Positions 33,155 through 42,805 of a stretch of DNA of 64,000 nt are shown piece by piece. The translations under genes were made by a program, and so were the position numbers. Every line of letters begins with the position of its first letter. Within the stretch, counting starts at the first letter, position 1. Below the pieces are notes generated by a model, which did no database searches, was not told the DNA's origin, and saw only the letters and a program-made list of their open reading frames with translations. This DNA is from Psychrobacter sanguinis (lineage in GTDB: Bacteria > Pseudomonadota > Gammaproteobacteria > Pseudomonadales > Moraxellaceae): positions 2,418,001 to 2,482,000 of the forward strand of contig NZ_CP085990.1 of assembly GCF_020736705.1 (NCBI RefSeq). Reading direction: 5' to 3'.

Positions 33155-33811
33155 TTAAAGCAGTTGAGCCTGCCACAATTTGATCGCGAATCCGATAAAC
33201 AGTAACCCGACCAAGGTCATGCTGACTACAATTAATAGCGGATGCTGACTGAATTTTTTGGACAGCTTTTGTCCTGAAAAGGCCAGTACGGTGAGATAAG
33301 TAAAGCTGATAATTTGCAGTATCACTGCCAGTAAAAAAAATGACAGCAAAGGGTGCGGGTAATTGGGGTCTACAAATTGAACAAAAAACGATAAGAAAAA
33401 CAAAATAGCTTTGGGGTTGGTCAAGCTCAGCAGCATGGCCCGATAAAAATAGTTTTGTTGGGCGCTAGGGGCCTTAATTTGCGGTGTGGCTTCTGCCAGT
33501 AGGGCACGCTGCGAGTAGGTATGGTAAGCGCCTATGAGCAATTTAACCCCAAGGTACATCAAGTACAGCCCACCGATTAATTTGATGGCATTAAATAGTG
33601 AGGGATAAAGCTTGAGTAAGCTACCCGCTCCAAACACCGTAATCAATATTAAGATACCATCACCGATGAAAATACCAGCTATCGCTTGATAACCTTTGCG
33701 AATCCCATGAGCGGCAGCCACGGACAAACAATATAAACTATTGGGTCCGGGCAATAAAATAATAGCGATAGTACCTATGATGTAAGCGGTAAGGTCGGTT
33801 ATGCCGTACAT
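33155..33811 (-). CDS. LysE/RhtB-family amino acid exporter (LeuE-like)
   Basis: A 218-residue exporter with six predicted helices and the family's N-terminal pattern IAIILLPGPNSLYCLSVAAAHGIRKG followed by IGDGILILI. Residue order and length match LeuE/YeaS. The start at 33811 is preferred, with AAAGGAG seven bases upstream. Substrate is likely a branched-chain or neutral amino acid, an inference strengthened by the leuA gene and an Lrp-type regulator next door. Confidence 0.85.
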   Translation of the reverse strand: MYGITDLTAYIIGTIAIILLPGPNSLYCLSVAAAHGIRKGYQAIAGIFIGDGILILITVFGAGSLLKLYPSLFNAIKLIGGLYLMYLGVKLLIGAYHTYSQRALLAEATPQIKAPSAQQNYFYRAMLLSLTNPKAILFFLSFFVQFVDPNYPHPLLSFFLLAVILQIISFTYLTVLAFSGQKLSKKFSQHPLLIVVSMTLVGLLFIGFAIKLWQAQLL

Positions 33812-34058
33812 GTAGGCTCCTTTGGCCTGAGTCATAAATCACTTATTATAGGACGTTTTTTGTCAGTTAAGTAAGGTGTTGGTCACTTATTTTACTGGCT
33901 TGGTGATGGCCTTAGTTTGTTTGACTTTGTCTATTTTTGTTTGGTACAAGCATTCGTATTTCTAAGCTAGCAGTGGTCGACGTTAGCCTTTTGAGTGTTA
34001 GGGGCTATCTGCTTGTTTCTACAATTATTTTTTACAATATAGCGGCTAACAGTTGTAG

Positions 34059-34553
34059 CTAGCTAATAATGCCTCGGTTAAAAACTTCACGCAGCTCAAA
34101 GCTGGTGTGCACCTGACTGACCCCTTCAATACGGTTTAAACGGTGCAATAAGAACTCCTCATAATGTGCCATATCACGCACCACAACTTTCAATAAATAG
34201 TCTTCACTACGGCCGGTGACAATACTGCAGCTGACCACCTCATCAAAGCTTTGTATTTTATTTTCAAACTGTGAAAACCTCTCTGCCGTATGCCGATCCA
34301 TACTGACCGCAATAAATATTGACAGACTATAGCCTAATTTCTGGGGGTCCACTTCCGTATGATAGCCAGTAATGATACCTGTCTCTTCAAGGCGTTTGAT
34401 ACGTCTGGCACAAGGTGTTGCTGACAAATGTACCGCTTCTGCAATATCGGTAATGCTCATACGCGCATCTTGTTGCAGTAATACCAAAATTTGACGGTCA
34501 ATATGGTCTAAATCAGGATGGTCGATGAAATGTGAGCGATCAGTCATAGTCAT
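34059..34553 (-). CDS. Lrp/AsnC-family transcriptional regulator
   Basis: A 164-residue feast/famine regulator. The N-terminal helix-turn-helix reads DRQILVLLQQDARMSITDIAEAVHLSATPCARRIKRLEETG and the C-terminal RAM domain covers residues 75-155 (FEVVSCSIVTGRSEDYLLKVVVRD in part), where amino acids bind. It is divergent from leuA and upstream of the LeuE-like exporter on its own strand, which suggests it senses leucine or a related amino acid and controls export or synthesis. AT-rich DNA between it and leuA suits an Lrp-type site; no exact operator was assigned. Confidence 0.9.
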   Translation of the reverse strand: MTMTDRSHFIDHPDLDHIDRQILVLLQQDARMSITDIAEAVHLSATPCARRIKRLEETGIITGYHTEVDPQKLGYSLSIFIAVSMDRHTAERFSQFENKIQSFDEVVSCSIVTGRSEDYLLKVVVRDMAHYEEFLLHRLNRIEGVSQVHTSFELREVFNRGIIS

Positions 34554-34801
34554 TTATCAGGCTCTCTATAATTTTATTAGATTAATTCACTAATTTTATA
34601 TAGATAATTAGAGTTAAGTGCTAATTATAGCCTTAATTAGACGTCATTTTGCAGTATTATTTTCAATATTCTTTGTTAAGATAGTTAGCATAGATTAATA
34701 TATAAAGCAGTCGACAAAGACTCGCGATATAATACTTATTAATTTTGTTGTACCCAGCTGTTAATTGTAATTAAAAAATAATAGACCATAGAGGGCAATC
34801 C

Positions 34802-36559
34802 ATGAGCCAAGTTACTGACCGAGCACCATCAGTTGAACCCAAAGTTAAGCCAAAGTTTGACGCTTTTGATTTTCGCAAATATCAGCCTTTTGCCTTTGCG
34901 CCGAATCTAGCGGACCGTACCTGGCCGAACAAGACTATTGAAAAAGCACCAATTTGGGCCAGTGTGGATCTGCGTGATGGTAACCAAGCTTTAATTGATC
35001 CCATGACCATTGACCAAAAAATGCAGTTTTTCAAATTATTGGTAGAAGTGGGCTTTAAAGAAATTGAAATCGGATTTCCCTCTGCGGCACAGGTCGAGTT
35101 TGATTTTGCGCGTAAATTGATTGAAGAAAATCATATCCCAGATGATGTGACCATTCAGGTATTGGTACAAGCGCGTGAGCATTTGATTGAGCGTACTTTT
35201 GAAGCATTAAAAGGGGCCCGTCGTGCGGTAGTTCACGTCTATAACTCAACCAGTAAAGTGCAGCGTGACAAAGTTTACGCCAAAGACCTTGCTCAAATTA
35301 AAGAAATTGCCATACAAGGCGCAAAAATGTTGCAGGATCATGCGGCTAAGCACCCTGACACAGAGTGGGTATTCCAATATTCACCAGAGAGCTTCAGTCA
35401 AACTGAACCCGATTATGCGGTAGAAGTGGTCAATGCGGTGAACGAAGTTTGGAAGCCAGAAGAGGGTCAGCAAGTTATCATCAACTTGCCAGCGACGGTT
35501 GAATCTTCAATGCCAAACGTCTATGCCGACCAAGTAGAATACTTCTGTCGCCATATCAAAAACCGTGAGCACGTTATCATCAGTCTACACACCCACAATG
35601 ACCGTGGCAGTGCGGTAGCGGCAGCGGAGCTTGGGGTATTGGCAGGGGCTGATCGTATCGAGGGTACCTTGTTGGGTAATGGTGAGCGTACGGGTAACAT
35701 GGATATCATGATTATGGCCATGAACCTATACAGCCAAGGCGTGGACCCAGAGCTTGATTTAAGTGATATGAGCCGCATCGTACAAGTGGTCAGTGAGTGT
35801 AACAACTTGCCTGTGCACCCCCGTCATCCGTATGTGGGTGAGTTGGTGTTCACTGCCTTTAGTGGCTCGCACCAAGATGCGATTAAGAAATCACTTGATT
35901 ACAATGAGAAGAATAATCAGAGCACTCAGAATATCTGGGATGTCGCCTATCTACCCATCGACCCTGCGCACATTGGTCGTAGCTATCAAGATGTGGTACG
36001 TATTAACAGTCAGTCAGGTAAAGGCGGCGTAGCATATATTCTACAACGCAACTATGGCTTCAACTTACCGCGCTGGATGCAGATTGACTTTAGTCGTGTG
36101 GTACAACAAAAAGCCGAAGACGCTGCCCGTGAGCTTAAAAATGAAGAAATCTTGGAAGCCTTTGAATCTACTTACCTACAAAACTCTGGCTTTGAGTTGT
36201 TAGACCATAGTGTCAACAATAAGGGAGGTGAGGTTGAGTTTAACGGTCAAATTACCTTAAATGGTGAGACAATCGATATCTCTGGTCATGGTAATGGTCC
36301 ACTGTCATCTTTCATCGATGGGGTAGCCCGTCATACCGGTAAGAAGCTACACATTATCAACTACTCTGAGCATGCAATTAGTCCTGAATTCATTCAGGGT
36401 GATGACGATGAGGGTCAAAGTGACAAAACCAATGCCAAGGCTGCCGCTTATATTCAGCTAAACGTGGATGGCGAGATTTATTCAGGTATTGGTACCCATA
36501 CCAGTACGGTATCGGCCATGCTAAAAGGCGCATTGTCAGCGTTGTCACAAGCGCTTTAA
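34802..36559 (+). CDS. leuA: 2-isopropylmalate synthase
   Basis: LeuA condenses acetyl-CoA with 2-ketoisovalerate in the first committed step of leucine synthesis. At 585 residues it is the longer type (yeast/actinobacterial-like subgroup). Catalytic TIM-barrel motifs are SVDLRDGNQALIDPM and the metal site SLHTHNDRG with GTLLGNGERTGN. The C-terminal LeuA dimer/regulatory domain (residues about 440-585, ending HTSTVSAMLKGALSAL) is complete, so leucine feedback is likely. GAGGGC precedes the start. A leader with a Leu-codon attenuator was looked for and not seen. Confidence 0.93.
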   Translation: MSQVTDRAPSVEPKVKPKFDAFDFRKYQPFAFAPNLADRTWPNKTIEKAPIWASVDLRDGNQALIDPMTIDQKMQFFKLLVEVGFKEIEIGFPSAAQVEFDFARKLIEENHIPDDVTIQVLVQAREHLIERTFEALKGARRAVVHVYNSTSKVQRDKVYAKDLAQIKEIAIQGAKMLQDHAAKHPDTEWVFQYSPESFSQTEPDYAVEVVNAVNEVWKPEEGQQVIINLPATVESSMPNVYADQVEYFCRHIKNREHVIISLHTHNDRGSAVAAAELGVLAGADRIEGTLLGNGERTGNMDIMIMAMNLYSQGVDPELDLSDMSRIVQVVSECNNLPVHPRHPYVGELVFTAFSGSHQDAIKKSLDYNEKNNQSTQNIWDVAYLPIDPAHIGRSYQDVVRINSQSGKGGVAYILQRNYGFNLPRWMQIDFSRVVQQKAEDAARELKNEEILEAFESTYLQNSGFELLDHSVNNKGGEVEFNGQITLNGETIDISGHGNGPLSSFIDGVARHTGKKLHIINYSEHAISPEFIQGDDDEGQSDKTNAKAAAYIQLNVDGEIYSGIGTHTSTVSAMLKGALSALSQAL

Positions 36560-36627
36560 GCTAAGTTAAGCTTTAGCCTATTCTTAAAAACTAGGCCTAG
36601 GCCTGCTATTAATAGTCAACGTTCATA

Positions 36628-36662
36628 AAAAAAGACCTGTCTAATTAGACAGGTCTTTTTTT
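36628..36662. terminator. Bidirectional terminator between leuA and ferredoxin gene
   Basis: AAAAAAGACCTGTC/GACAGGTCTTTTTTT with a six-base loop; it serves both convergent genes. Confidence 0.92.
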
Positions 36663-36675
36663 ATATATACCATTT

Positions 36676-36942
<267 letters not shown>

Positions 36943-36957
36943 CTAAAGGGTTACAGA

Positions 36958-37740
36958 TTAATACTCACCCAAAATCCAGCCACTGATATAGGCAAAGTAT
37001 TCACGGAACCAAGCATTGTACCGGGTCTCTAATGGGGTGGGGCTTGCCACTGTTACCAGATTGGTATAGCCCTGATGCTCAGCAATGGCTTTGGAGCGGG
37101 GCATATGAAAGTCACTGGTTACAATCGCAATAGGGTCCTCCAAGGAAATATTTTTATCGGTCAGAATCTTTTGACTGAATAAAAAGTTCTCTTCGGTGCT
37201 AGTGCTCTTTTTTTCTTGATAAATATCGTCTAATGGGATGCCATATAGCGCATATAAATACTGGGCCATGGCTTCGCCCTCACTGCGAGTCTCACCGATA
37301 CCGACACCACCACTGGTAATCACAATGGCTTCTGGCTGCTCTCGGATTAAAGGCACCGCTGTATCCAGTCGGCTAGCTAGAGTAGGCGTGGGTATACCAT
37401 CTTGAATACCGCCGCCTAAGATAATAATAGCGTCTACTTTTTCAAAAGGTTCGTTAGGCTGTCTAATATGGCTGTGCAGGGTAAAAGCAAATACTAAAAA
37501 GCTGACGAGCCAAATACCAAAACCAGCCCAAAGTGTTTTCCAAATCTTGCGTAAGTAATGATATTTGCCGAGTAGCTTTTTAATTTTAGGCCAAAAAATG
37601 CCATGGGCAATAAATATCATGCCTAGCAAAAACGGCACGACAGTACCGAAGTTGATTTTATCAGCAGCGATTAAAAAAATGCAGTCAATAACTAGGATTA
37701 AACCGACGATTATTAACAGGTATCTTAAAACATTTGGCAT
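36958..37740 (-). CDS. YdcF-family (DUF218) membrane protein
   Basis: A 260-residue protein with three or four N-terminal membrane helices (residues 5-90) and a DUF218 domain (residues 100-255): DAIIILGGGIQDGIPTPTL, VITSGGVGIGETRSEGEAM and IVTSDFHMPRS. Relatives include YdcF and SanA/ElyC, involved in envelope integrity, but no precise reaction is established for this one. The final residues GWILGEY lie close to the ferredoxin start. Confidence 0.82.
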   Translation of the reverse strand: MPNVLRYLLIIVGLILVIDCIFLIAADKINFGTVVPFLLGMIFIAHGIFWPKIKKLLGKYHYLRKIWKTLWAGFGIWLVSFLVFAFTLHSHIRQPNEPFEKVDAIIILGGGIQDGIPTPTLASRLDTAVPLIREQPEAIVITSGGVGIGETRSEGEAMAQYLYALYGIPLDDIYQEKKSTSTEENFLFSQKILTDKNISLEDPIAIVTSDFHMPRSKAIAEHQGYTNLVTVASPTPLETRYNAWFREYFAYISGWILGEY

Positions 37741-37835
37741 AACAATGGGTGACGGTGAGAGTTAGCTGCGTATTATAACGTTAAATAATAAATATTGGGG
37801 CTCAGCGACATTTTTGTTACTTTATTTTGGCACAT

Positions 37836-37870
37836 AAAAAAAGCTTGGCTGCTAGGCGGCCAAGCTTTTA
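37836..37870 (-). terminator. Terminator downstream of the ACP-like gene
   Basis: AAAAAAGCTTGGC/GCCAAGCTTTT with a nine-base loop. On the minus strand the A-run gives a strong U-tail after the 38015-38413 gene, about 145 bases past its stop. Confidence 0.8.
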
Positions 37871-38014
37871 AACATCCTTGCTTAATTTTGGGTCCCTTTT
37901 TATGGATAGGGGTTTCCTATTTATGGTTACTCCCCTAGTTATGGATAGTTAGTTAGGGATAAAAAGTTATAACGAAGAGGTTAATAACTTTGACTTTCAT
38001 AGGCTAATGACTGA

Positions 38015-38413
38015 TTAACCTTGACCAACAGCAGTACAGTTTTGGAAGGCGCTGTCATTAGAGGGCGTATTAATATTTATGGCTTGTGCAAAAGGCGTGT
38101 CTTGAGAAGGGACACTGGCAGTTAACGTATAGCCTTGTGTTGAGTTAAAGGCGACGGCTGTTTCATTGGTATTGGCTGGATCAAGTTGTAATTGCTGAGT
38201 ATTACCCTCTACTTCAAAAGAAGCTTGGGTAGGAGTGCCAGATTGATTAATGGCGTAATTAACAGTAACTTGTTTGCCTTGGTCACATTGATAATTGGCA
38301 CTGACTTGATGAGGGGAGGTAGAAGTAGTGGCTTGATTGGGAGCAGTTTCAGCAAATGCTGGCGCGCCAAGAACTGTTGAGATACCGAATAATGCGATTG
38401 CTAATTTTTTCAT
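38015..38413 (-). CDS. Adhesin complex protein (ACP)-like / MliC-like lysozyme inhibitor
   Basis: A 132-residue exported protein with a Sec signal (MKKLAIALFGISTVLGAPAFA). The mature part is a small beta-barrel pattern with a Cys near each end: YQCDQGKQVTVNYAINQSG and FQNCTAV. It resembles the Neisseria adhesin complex protein and MliC/PliC lysozyme inhibitors (Y-x-C-x-x-G-K-x-V-x-V-x-Y at the start and a closing F-x-x-C). This suggests a periplasmic or surface inhibitor of host or competitor lysozyme, but the match rests on pattern only. Single gene, own terminator. Confidence 0.65.
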   Translation of the reverse strand: MKKLAIALFGISTVLGAPAFAETAPNQATTSTSPHQVSANYQCDQGKQVTVNYAINQSGTPTQASFEVEGNTQQLQLDPANTNETAVAFNSTQGYTLTASVPSQDTPFAQAININTPSNDSAFQNCTAVGQG

Positions 38414-38873
38414 AATAAAACTCTTTATATTTTAGTGAATTAAAATGCGCATCACCTCTTTATCAAGCATGGCAGTATTGCCGTTTATCTAATCATCTAC
38501 CTATATCTTACTCATAGCCTAACACTTTGGGTACGGCGACTCTTTATTGTCAAAGCGTCTTGTTTAATTTTTTAGAAGTAACTCTTTAAAAGTAACTCTA
38601 AATGCCGTACATAAATGTTTAGATAAACCTGCTTGTGATGGCAATAAAAATATTAAGAGTTCTCGCCGCGTCTCTGTACTCAAGCTTTGTAAGGTTGCGT
38701 TAATTGCATAAATAATAACTTGTTGGATTATTTATATCGGGAGTACTGTGTAATTAGTACCCCCGAATGTTGTCGCAATCCTTCAGATAAGGCGGTTTAT
38801 TTTAAAATGTTGCGATTAAATATTGAACCTTATCAGACAGTTAACCTCAAAATAACTGACTGAGACAAAGCAG
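38414..38873. other. Gene-free spacer between the ACP-like gene and trhP
   Basis: About 460 bases without a convincing gene. It contains a direct repeat of AGTAACTCT-TTAAA (38577-38602) and an imperfect hairpin GGGAGTAC/GTACCCCC near 38740-38766. The promoter of the ACP-like gene must lie at the left edge. Confidence 0.45.
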
Positions 38874-40331
38874 TTAGCTAAATATTGGTTGTTTTACGTT
38901 TTTCATAACCAAGGCAAACTGTAGCATTTCACGATCAATGTCCTTAAACGGATTAATAATTTGTGCTGTCCATCCCGAACCCAATGCTGCTTCTATAGGA
39001 TTGCCTTTTTTGTCCCACATTTGATCAAGCGTATAGGTCAGGTTGCCTTTAGGGGTCATTACCTCAATAGTGTCGCCGACCTCAAGTTTGTTTTTAATCT
39101 CTAAAGTAAGTCGGTCATCAGTGATATCAGTTACCTCCGCGACAAACTGCTGTTGGTCAGTTTTTGAGGCTCCGTATTCATAGTTTTGATAGTCGCTGTG
39201 AACATGACGACGTAAGAAGCCTTCGGTGTAGCCGCGGTTTGCTAGCCCATCTAAAGCTCCGATTAATGACTCATCAAAAGGCTTGCCGGCGACCGCATCA
39301 TCAATGGCTTGGCGATACACTTGAGCAGTACGGGCCACATAATAGTGCGACTTAGTACGGCCTTCAATTTTTAAGGAATGTACGCCCATGGCGGTCAGCT
39401 CAGGCACCAATTCGACGGCGCGCAGGTCTTTGGAGTTCATGATATAAGTGCCATGCTCATCTTCATACATGGCCATCAGCTCACCTGGACGGTTTTGTTC
39501 TTCTAGTAACACCACTTCATCGCTTGGTGCTTGCACATAATCATCACCCATCACCACGTCACCGTTAAGATTGACGGTTTCGATTTGTTTTGAGTCGGCA
39601 GTTTGTTTTGAGTCAGTATTAGTGGGGTTGAATTGCTGTACTTCATTTTGGACAGGTACGATATCACCGGTAACGTTCTCTTCAGCTTTATAAGTGTTGT
39701 AACTCCAGCGACAAGCGTTGGTACAGGTGCCTTGGTTGGCATCACGTTTGTTAATATAGCCTGACAATAAGCAGCGACCAGAGTAGGCCATGCATAGCGC
39801 ACCATGCACGAATACTTCAATCTCCATGCCGGGTACTTCATCGATGATTTGCTTAATCTCTTTTAGCGACAATTCGCGAGAAACGATGACACGGCTTACT
39901 CCCATTTGCTTCCAAAATTTAACCGTTGCCCAGTTAACGGCGTTGGCTTGTACTGACAAATGAATTTCCATTTCTGGGAAGTTTTCACGCACCATCATAA
40001 TCATGCCAGCATCTGACATAATTAACGCATCAGGCTTCATTTCAATGACGGGACGGATATCTTCGATAAAGGTCTTAAGCTTAGCATTATGGGCCTGAAT
40101 ATTGACCACGACATAAAACTTCTTGCCTAAGCTATGTGCATATTCAATGCCGCGGCGTAGGTTGTCTTCATCAAAATCATTGTTACGCACGCGCAAGCTG
40201 TAACGCGCCTGACCGGCATATACCGCATCCGCACCATAAGCAAAAGCATACTGCATGTTCTTAAAAGTACCAGCAGGACAGAGTAGCTCAGGTGTGCGAA
40301 GGGTCTGGGTATCTTGATTTGATTGAGTCAT
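38874..40331 (-). CDS. trhP: tRNA 5-hydroxyuridine modification protein TrhP (YegQ, U32 peptidase family)
   Basis: A 485-residue member of the U32 family closest to YegQ/TrhP, which hydroxylates uridine 34 of tRNAs together with a prephenate-derived precursor. Landmarks are the N-terminal PELLCPAGTFKNMQYAFAYGADAVYAG, HLSVQANAVNWATVKFWKQMG, the Cys cluster ALCMAYSGRCLLSGY with NQGTCTNACRWSY, and the EDEHGTYIMNSKDLRA and SLKIEGRTKSHYY motifs. A low-complexity linker (residues about 225-285, Asn/Thr/Asp/Gln-rich) is longer than in the E. coli protein. It is transcribed alone. Confidence 0.9.
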   Translation of the reverse strand: MTQSNQDTQTLRTPELLCPAGTFKNMQYAFAYGADAVYAGQARYSLRVRNNDFDEDNLRRGIEYAHSLGKKFYVVVNIQAHNAKLKTFIEDIRPVIEMKPDALIMSDAGMIMMVRENFPEMEIHLSVQANAVNWATVKFWKQMGVSRVIVSRELSLKEIKQIIDEVPGMEIEVFVHGALCMAYSGRCLLSGYINKRDANQGTCTNACRWSYNTYKAEENVTGDIVPVQNEVQQFNPTNTDSKQTADSKQIETVNLNGDVVMGDDYVQAPSDEVVLLEEQNRPGELMAMYEDEHGTYIMNSKDLRAVELVPELTAMGVHSLKIEGRTKSHYYVARTAQVYRQAIDDAVAGKPFDESLIGALDGLANRGYTEGFLRRHVHSDYQNYEYGASKTDQQQFVAEVTDITDDRLTLEIKNKLEVGDTIEVMTPKGNLTYTLDQMWDKKGNPIEAALGSGWTAQIINPFKDIDREMLQFALVMKNVKQPIFS

Positions 40332-40518
40332 GTGATTACCTATATTTTAGTAAGCCAAATTTTAATAAGCCAAATGCTACTAAGTTAGCATTCAGTCATT
40401 CAGATTTTAGTCGGCCAAAATGAAAGTCAGGGTAGGTGATATTAGATAGGGCGTATTATAGAGGATATGTAGTCATCATTAAACGGATGAAGGGTAAGAA
40501 GCGTCTATAGAAATAAAT

Positions 40519-40548
40519 AAGAAAGTCAGCTTTATGCTGACTTTCTTT
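40519..40548 (-). terminator. Terminator downstream of the Spy-like lipoprotein gene
   Basis: AAGAAAGTCAGC/GCTGACTTTCTT with a five-base loop, 36 bases beyond the stop of the 40584-41117 gene. Confidence 0.8.
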
Positions 40549-40583
40549 GAAGGTAATTAATTGCTCGCTTAAACCAGTAATCG

Positions 40584-41117
40584 TTACTTAGCATTAAGCT
40601 TGGTTTTGTACAAAGATATCAGCTTTTCAAACTGTTGGGGTGTCAGAATTCTGCGAGCATTTTTTATGCAGTTTCGGCGAAGTTCCATATGAGCCATTTC
40701 AGTATCACTGATTCGGCGCATTAATGGGGTAGTGATATCATCATCAGCCCCTTCAATGAGCGCAACTCTCAATTGTCCACGTAGTGCCTTTTCATTGGCT
40801 TGTAGGGCCATACGCTGCTTCATAACTGCTTTACGATAAATGGCAAAAGCTTCAACTTGCGAAGGCGTAAGTTCCAGTTGCTTTTCGTGCGTCATAATAA
40901 AAGGCATAAGTTCGATAATAGGAAAGCTACTATCTGCGTCTACACTAAGGCCTTTATCTTCAACAGGTTGGATTAGATCTGTTAAGGTAGCGGCTGGCAA
41001 GGTATTATCTTCGACCACTTGCTTTTGCACCGAGTGGCTGGTGGTTGGAGAAGTTTGACAAGCGGTTAATAATAATCCCGAGAATACTAAGGCTAGTGCA
41101 GGTTTTACAATATTCAA
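40584..41117 (-). CDS. Spy/CpxP-like lipoprotein
   Basis: A 177-residue predicted lipoprotein with lipobox LTAC (Cys about residue 20). The mature region is helical and contains two LTxxQ-type motifs (LELTPSQVEAFAIYRKAV and ILTPQQFEKL), the hallmark of Spy/CpxP periplasmic chaperone-like proteins. Between them lies a charged coiled-coil-like segment. It may buffer envelope stress; identity as Spy proper is not claimed. Single gene with AGGAG-like sequence upstream and its own terminator. Confidence 0.7.
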   Translation of the reverse strand: MNIVKPALALVFSGLLLTACQTSPTTSHSVQKQVVEDNTLPAATLTDLIQPVEDKGLSVDADSSFPIIELMPFIMTHEKQLELTPSQVEAFAIYRKAVMKQRMALQANEKALRGQLRVALIEGADDDITTPLMRRISDTEMAHMELRRNCIKNARRILTPQQFEKLISLYKTKLNAK

Positions 41118-41274
41118 AGCGGACTCCTTTCAGGAAAGAATAATCGATCAGCAGCAGGGCTGATACTATAATATACAATTTATTATATTATATTTCAGTA
41201 TATAAAATAAATATATAATAAATAAGATTTTTTGCTTCCCTTTAATATTTTGCTTGCTTTTAGACCATCAAAGA

Positions 41275-42504
41275 TCAGAATTGACTAATCCCTAAATTAA
41301 TCATTGCACCGCCCAAGATGAGCCAAAAGAACATAACCGCCGCTAAGATAAGAGGTTTAATACCCGCCTGCTTAATGGCACTAAAATGGGTAGTGAGGCC
41401 CAAAGCAAACATCGCCATGGTTAGTAGTATATTGTCCAAATCAACCATACGCTCTGTAAAGCTCTGAATCATTGGAGTTGGTGACGCCATAAGTAAAGAG
41501 TTCACAGCCACCATAGCGATAAACACAAACGCAAACCACGGTACATGAATTTGTTTCAAGCGCTGAGTTAAAAGCTTTAGTTTATTGGGCTGATTTTGCT
41601 GATGGTTCGTAGCACTTGATAGGGTCTTAGCATCTTTAGTATTAGTAGAGTTGATAAAAACGGATAACAGTAATAAAAAAGGGGCCAACATCATTACCCG
41701 TATCATTTTAGTCACTACGGCGGTATTGCCCACCTCCGGACTAATGGCATTACCTGCGACCACCACTTGAGCTACCTCATGAATGGTGGATCCAATATAG
41801 ATGCCGTAGTGTTGCGCATCTATGACACCAGCAAGCCAGCCCATCTGATAGAGCATAGGGTATAACAGCATGGCTAAGGTACCAAAGACCACCACGGTGG
41901 CTACTGCAATGGTTACTTTGTGTGCCTCTGCTTTGACCACCGGCTCAGCGGCAATCACTGCTGCAGCGCCACATATACTGGCCCCTGAACCAATAAGTAG
42001 GGTGGTGGTTCTGTCCATCTTGAGCCATTTGGTACCCAGTAGATAGGTAATAATAAAAGTGGAGCTGAGCACAAGCGCGTCAATAACAACCGCTGAAAGA
42101 CCAACACTGGCAACTTGGGTGAGGGTAATCTTAAAGCCATATAACACGATGGCCAATCTTAATATTTGTGCCTTGGAGAAAGTAACCCCAGCAGATAAAG
42201 ATGGGAAAAATCTTGGGTAGAGGGTATTACCGAGCACCATACCGATCAAAATGGCAAGCGTTAATGAGGACAATCCCAGTAGCTTACCATCGGTCCAGTC
42301 ACTGATACGGTCATTAAGCCAGATACTCAATAGGCTACCGAGTAATACCACACTAAGTCCTAATAGATGCTGCTGCTTGGGAAAATAGCCACCGATAGTT
42401 TTGCGGGTTTTTTGGATTAACTGAGTATTTAAAAACCTGCTCAAACTATGGTCGCTCTGAGTATGGGTGTGGCGGGCGTCAAATGTGGGGTGCTCAGTTC
42501 TCAT
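41275..42504 (-). CDS. yeiH: YeiH-family putative sulfate exporter
   Basis: A 409-residue membrane protein with about ten helices. The conserved family segment LLIGSGASICGAAAVIAAEPVVKA and LAILIGMVLGN identify the UPF0324/YeiH group (PF03601), annotated as putative sulfate exporters on limited evidence. A hydrophilic N-terminus of about 45 residues (His/Gln-rich) precedes the first helix. It is divergent from a LysR gene closely resembling YeiE, the same pairing as in E. coli, which supports the assignment. Confidence 0.88.
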   Translation of the reverse strand: MRTEHPTFDARHTHTQSDHSLSRFLNTQLIQKTRKTIGGYFPKQQHLLGLSVVLLGSLLSIWLNDRISDWTDGKLLGLSSLTLAILIGMVLGNTLYPRFFPSLSAGVTFSKAQILRLAIVLYGFKITLTQVASVGLSAVVIDALVLSSTFIITYLLGTKWLKMDRTTTLLIGSGASICGAAAVIAAEPVVKAEAHKVTIAVATVVVFGTLAMLLYPMLYQMGWLAGVIDAQHYGIYIGSTIHEVAQVVVAGNAISPEVGNTAVVTKMIRVMMLAPFLLLLSVFINSTNTKDAKTLSSATNHQQNQPNKLKLLTQRLKQIHVPWFAFVFIAMVAVNSLLMASPTPMIQSFTERMVDLDNILLTMAMFALGLTTHFSAIKQAGIKPLILAAVMFFWLILGGAMINLGISQF

Positions 42505-42805
42505 GGGTTTACTCGCTTACTTGCTAAAATGCGGACTAGAGTGTTAATAGTGAGCTCTAGTTGTTTTAAGAATGACTATATTCCTTTTTTACATATTAAT
42601 AAAACAGATTGATTAGATAGTTTTTATCGATAAAATAGGTTAGTAATAATAGAATAGCTTGAGTATGAATAGTAAGTACTTAGAATTAGGTGCTCAGAAC
42701 TAAGTACTGAGCCTTACGCACTAAGAATTAAATATTAAGGGCTACACTCAAGATAGCTGTGCTTTTTATTCAAAATCCAAACCGCAAACATAAAAGGTTA
42801 ATACC
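42505..42805. promoter_or_regulatory. Divergent yeiH-yeiE control region
   Basis: Holds a perfect 14-base palindrome TTTTATCGATAAAA at 42622-42635 that could be the LysR-type operator, and degenerate ACTAAGTACTTAGAATTA-like repeats near 42660-42735. No promoter hexamers were assigned. Confidence 0.4.

Noticed and set aside
34554..34801. Leucine attenuator/leader peptide before leuA
   Set aside because: No short frame with clustered Leu codons and no paired alternative hairpins were found.
36556..36573. TTTAAG-N4-GTTAAG after leuA as another regulator box
   Set aside because: Spacing is four rather than five, it overlaps the stop codon region and precedes no gene on either strand in suitable position.
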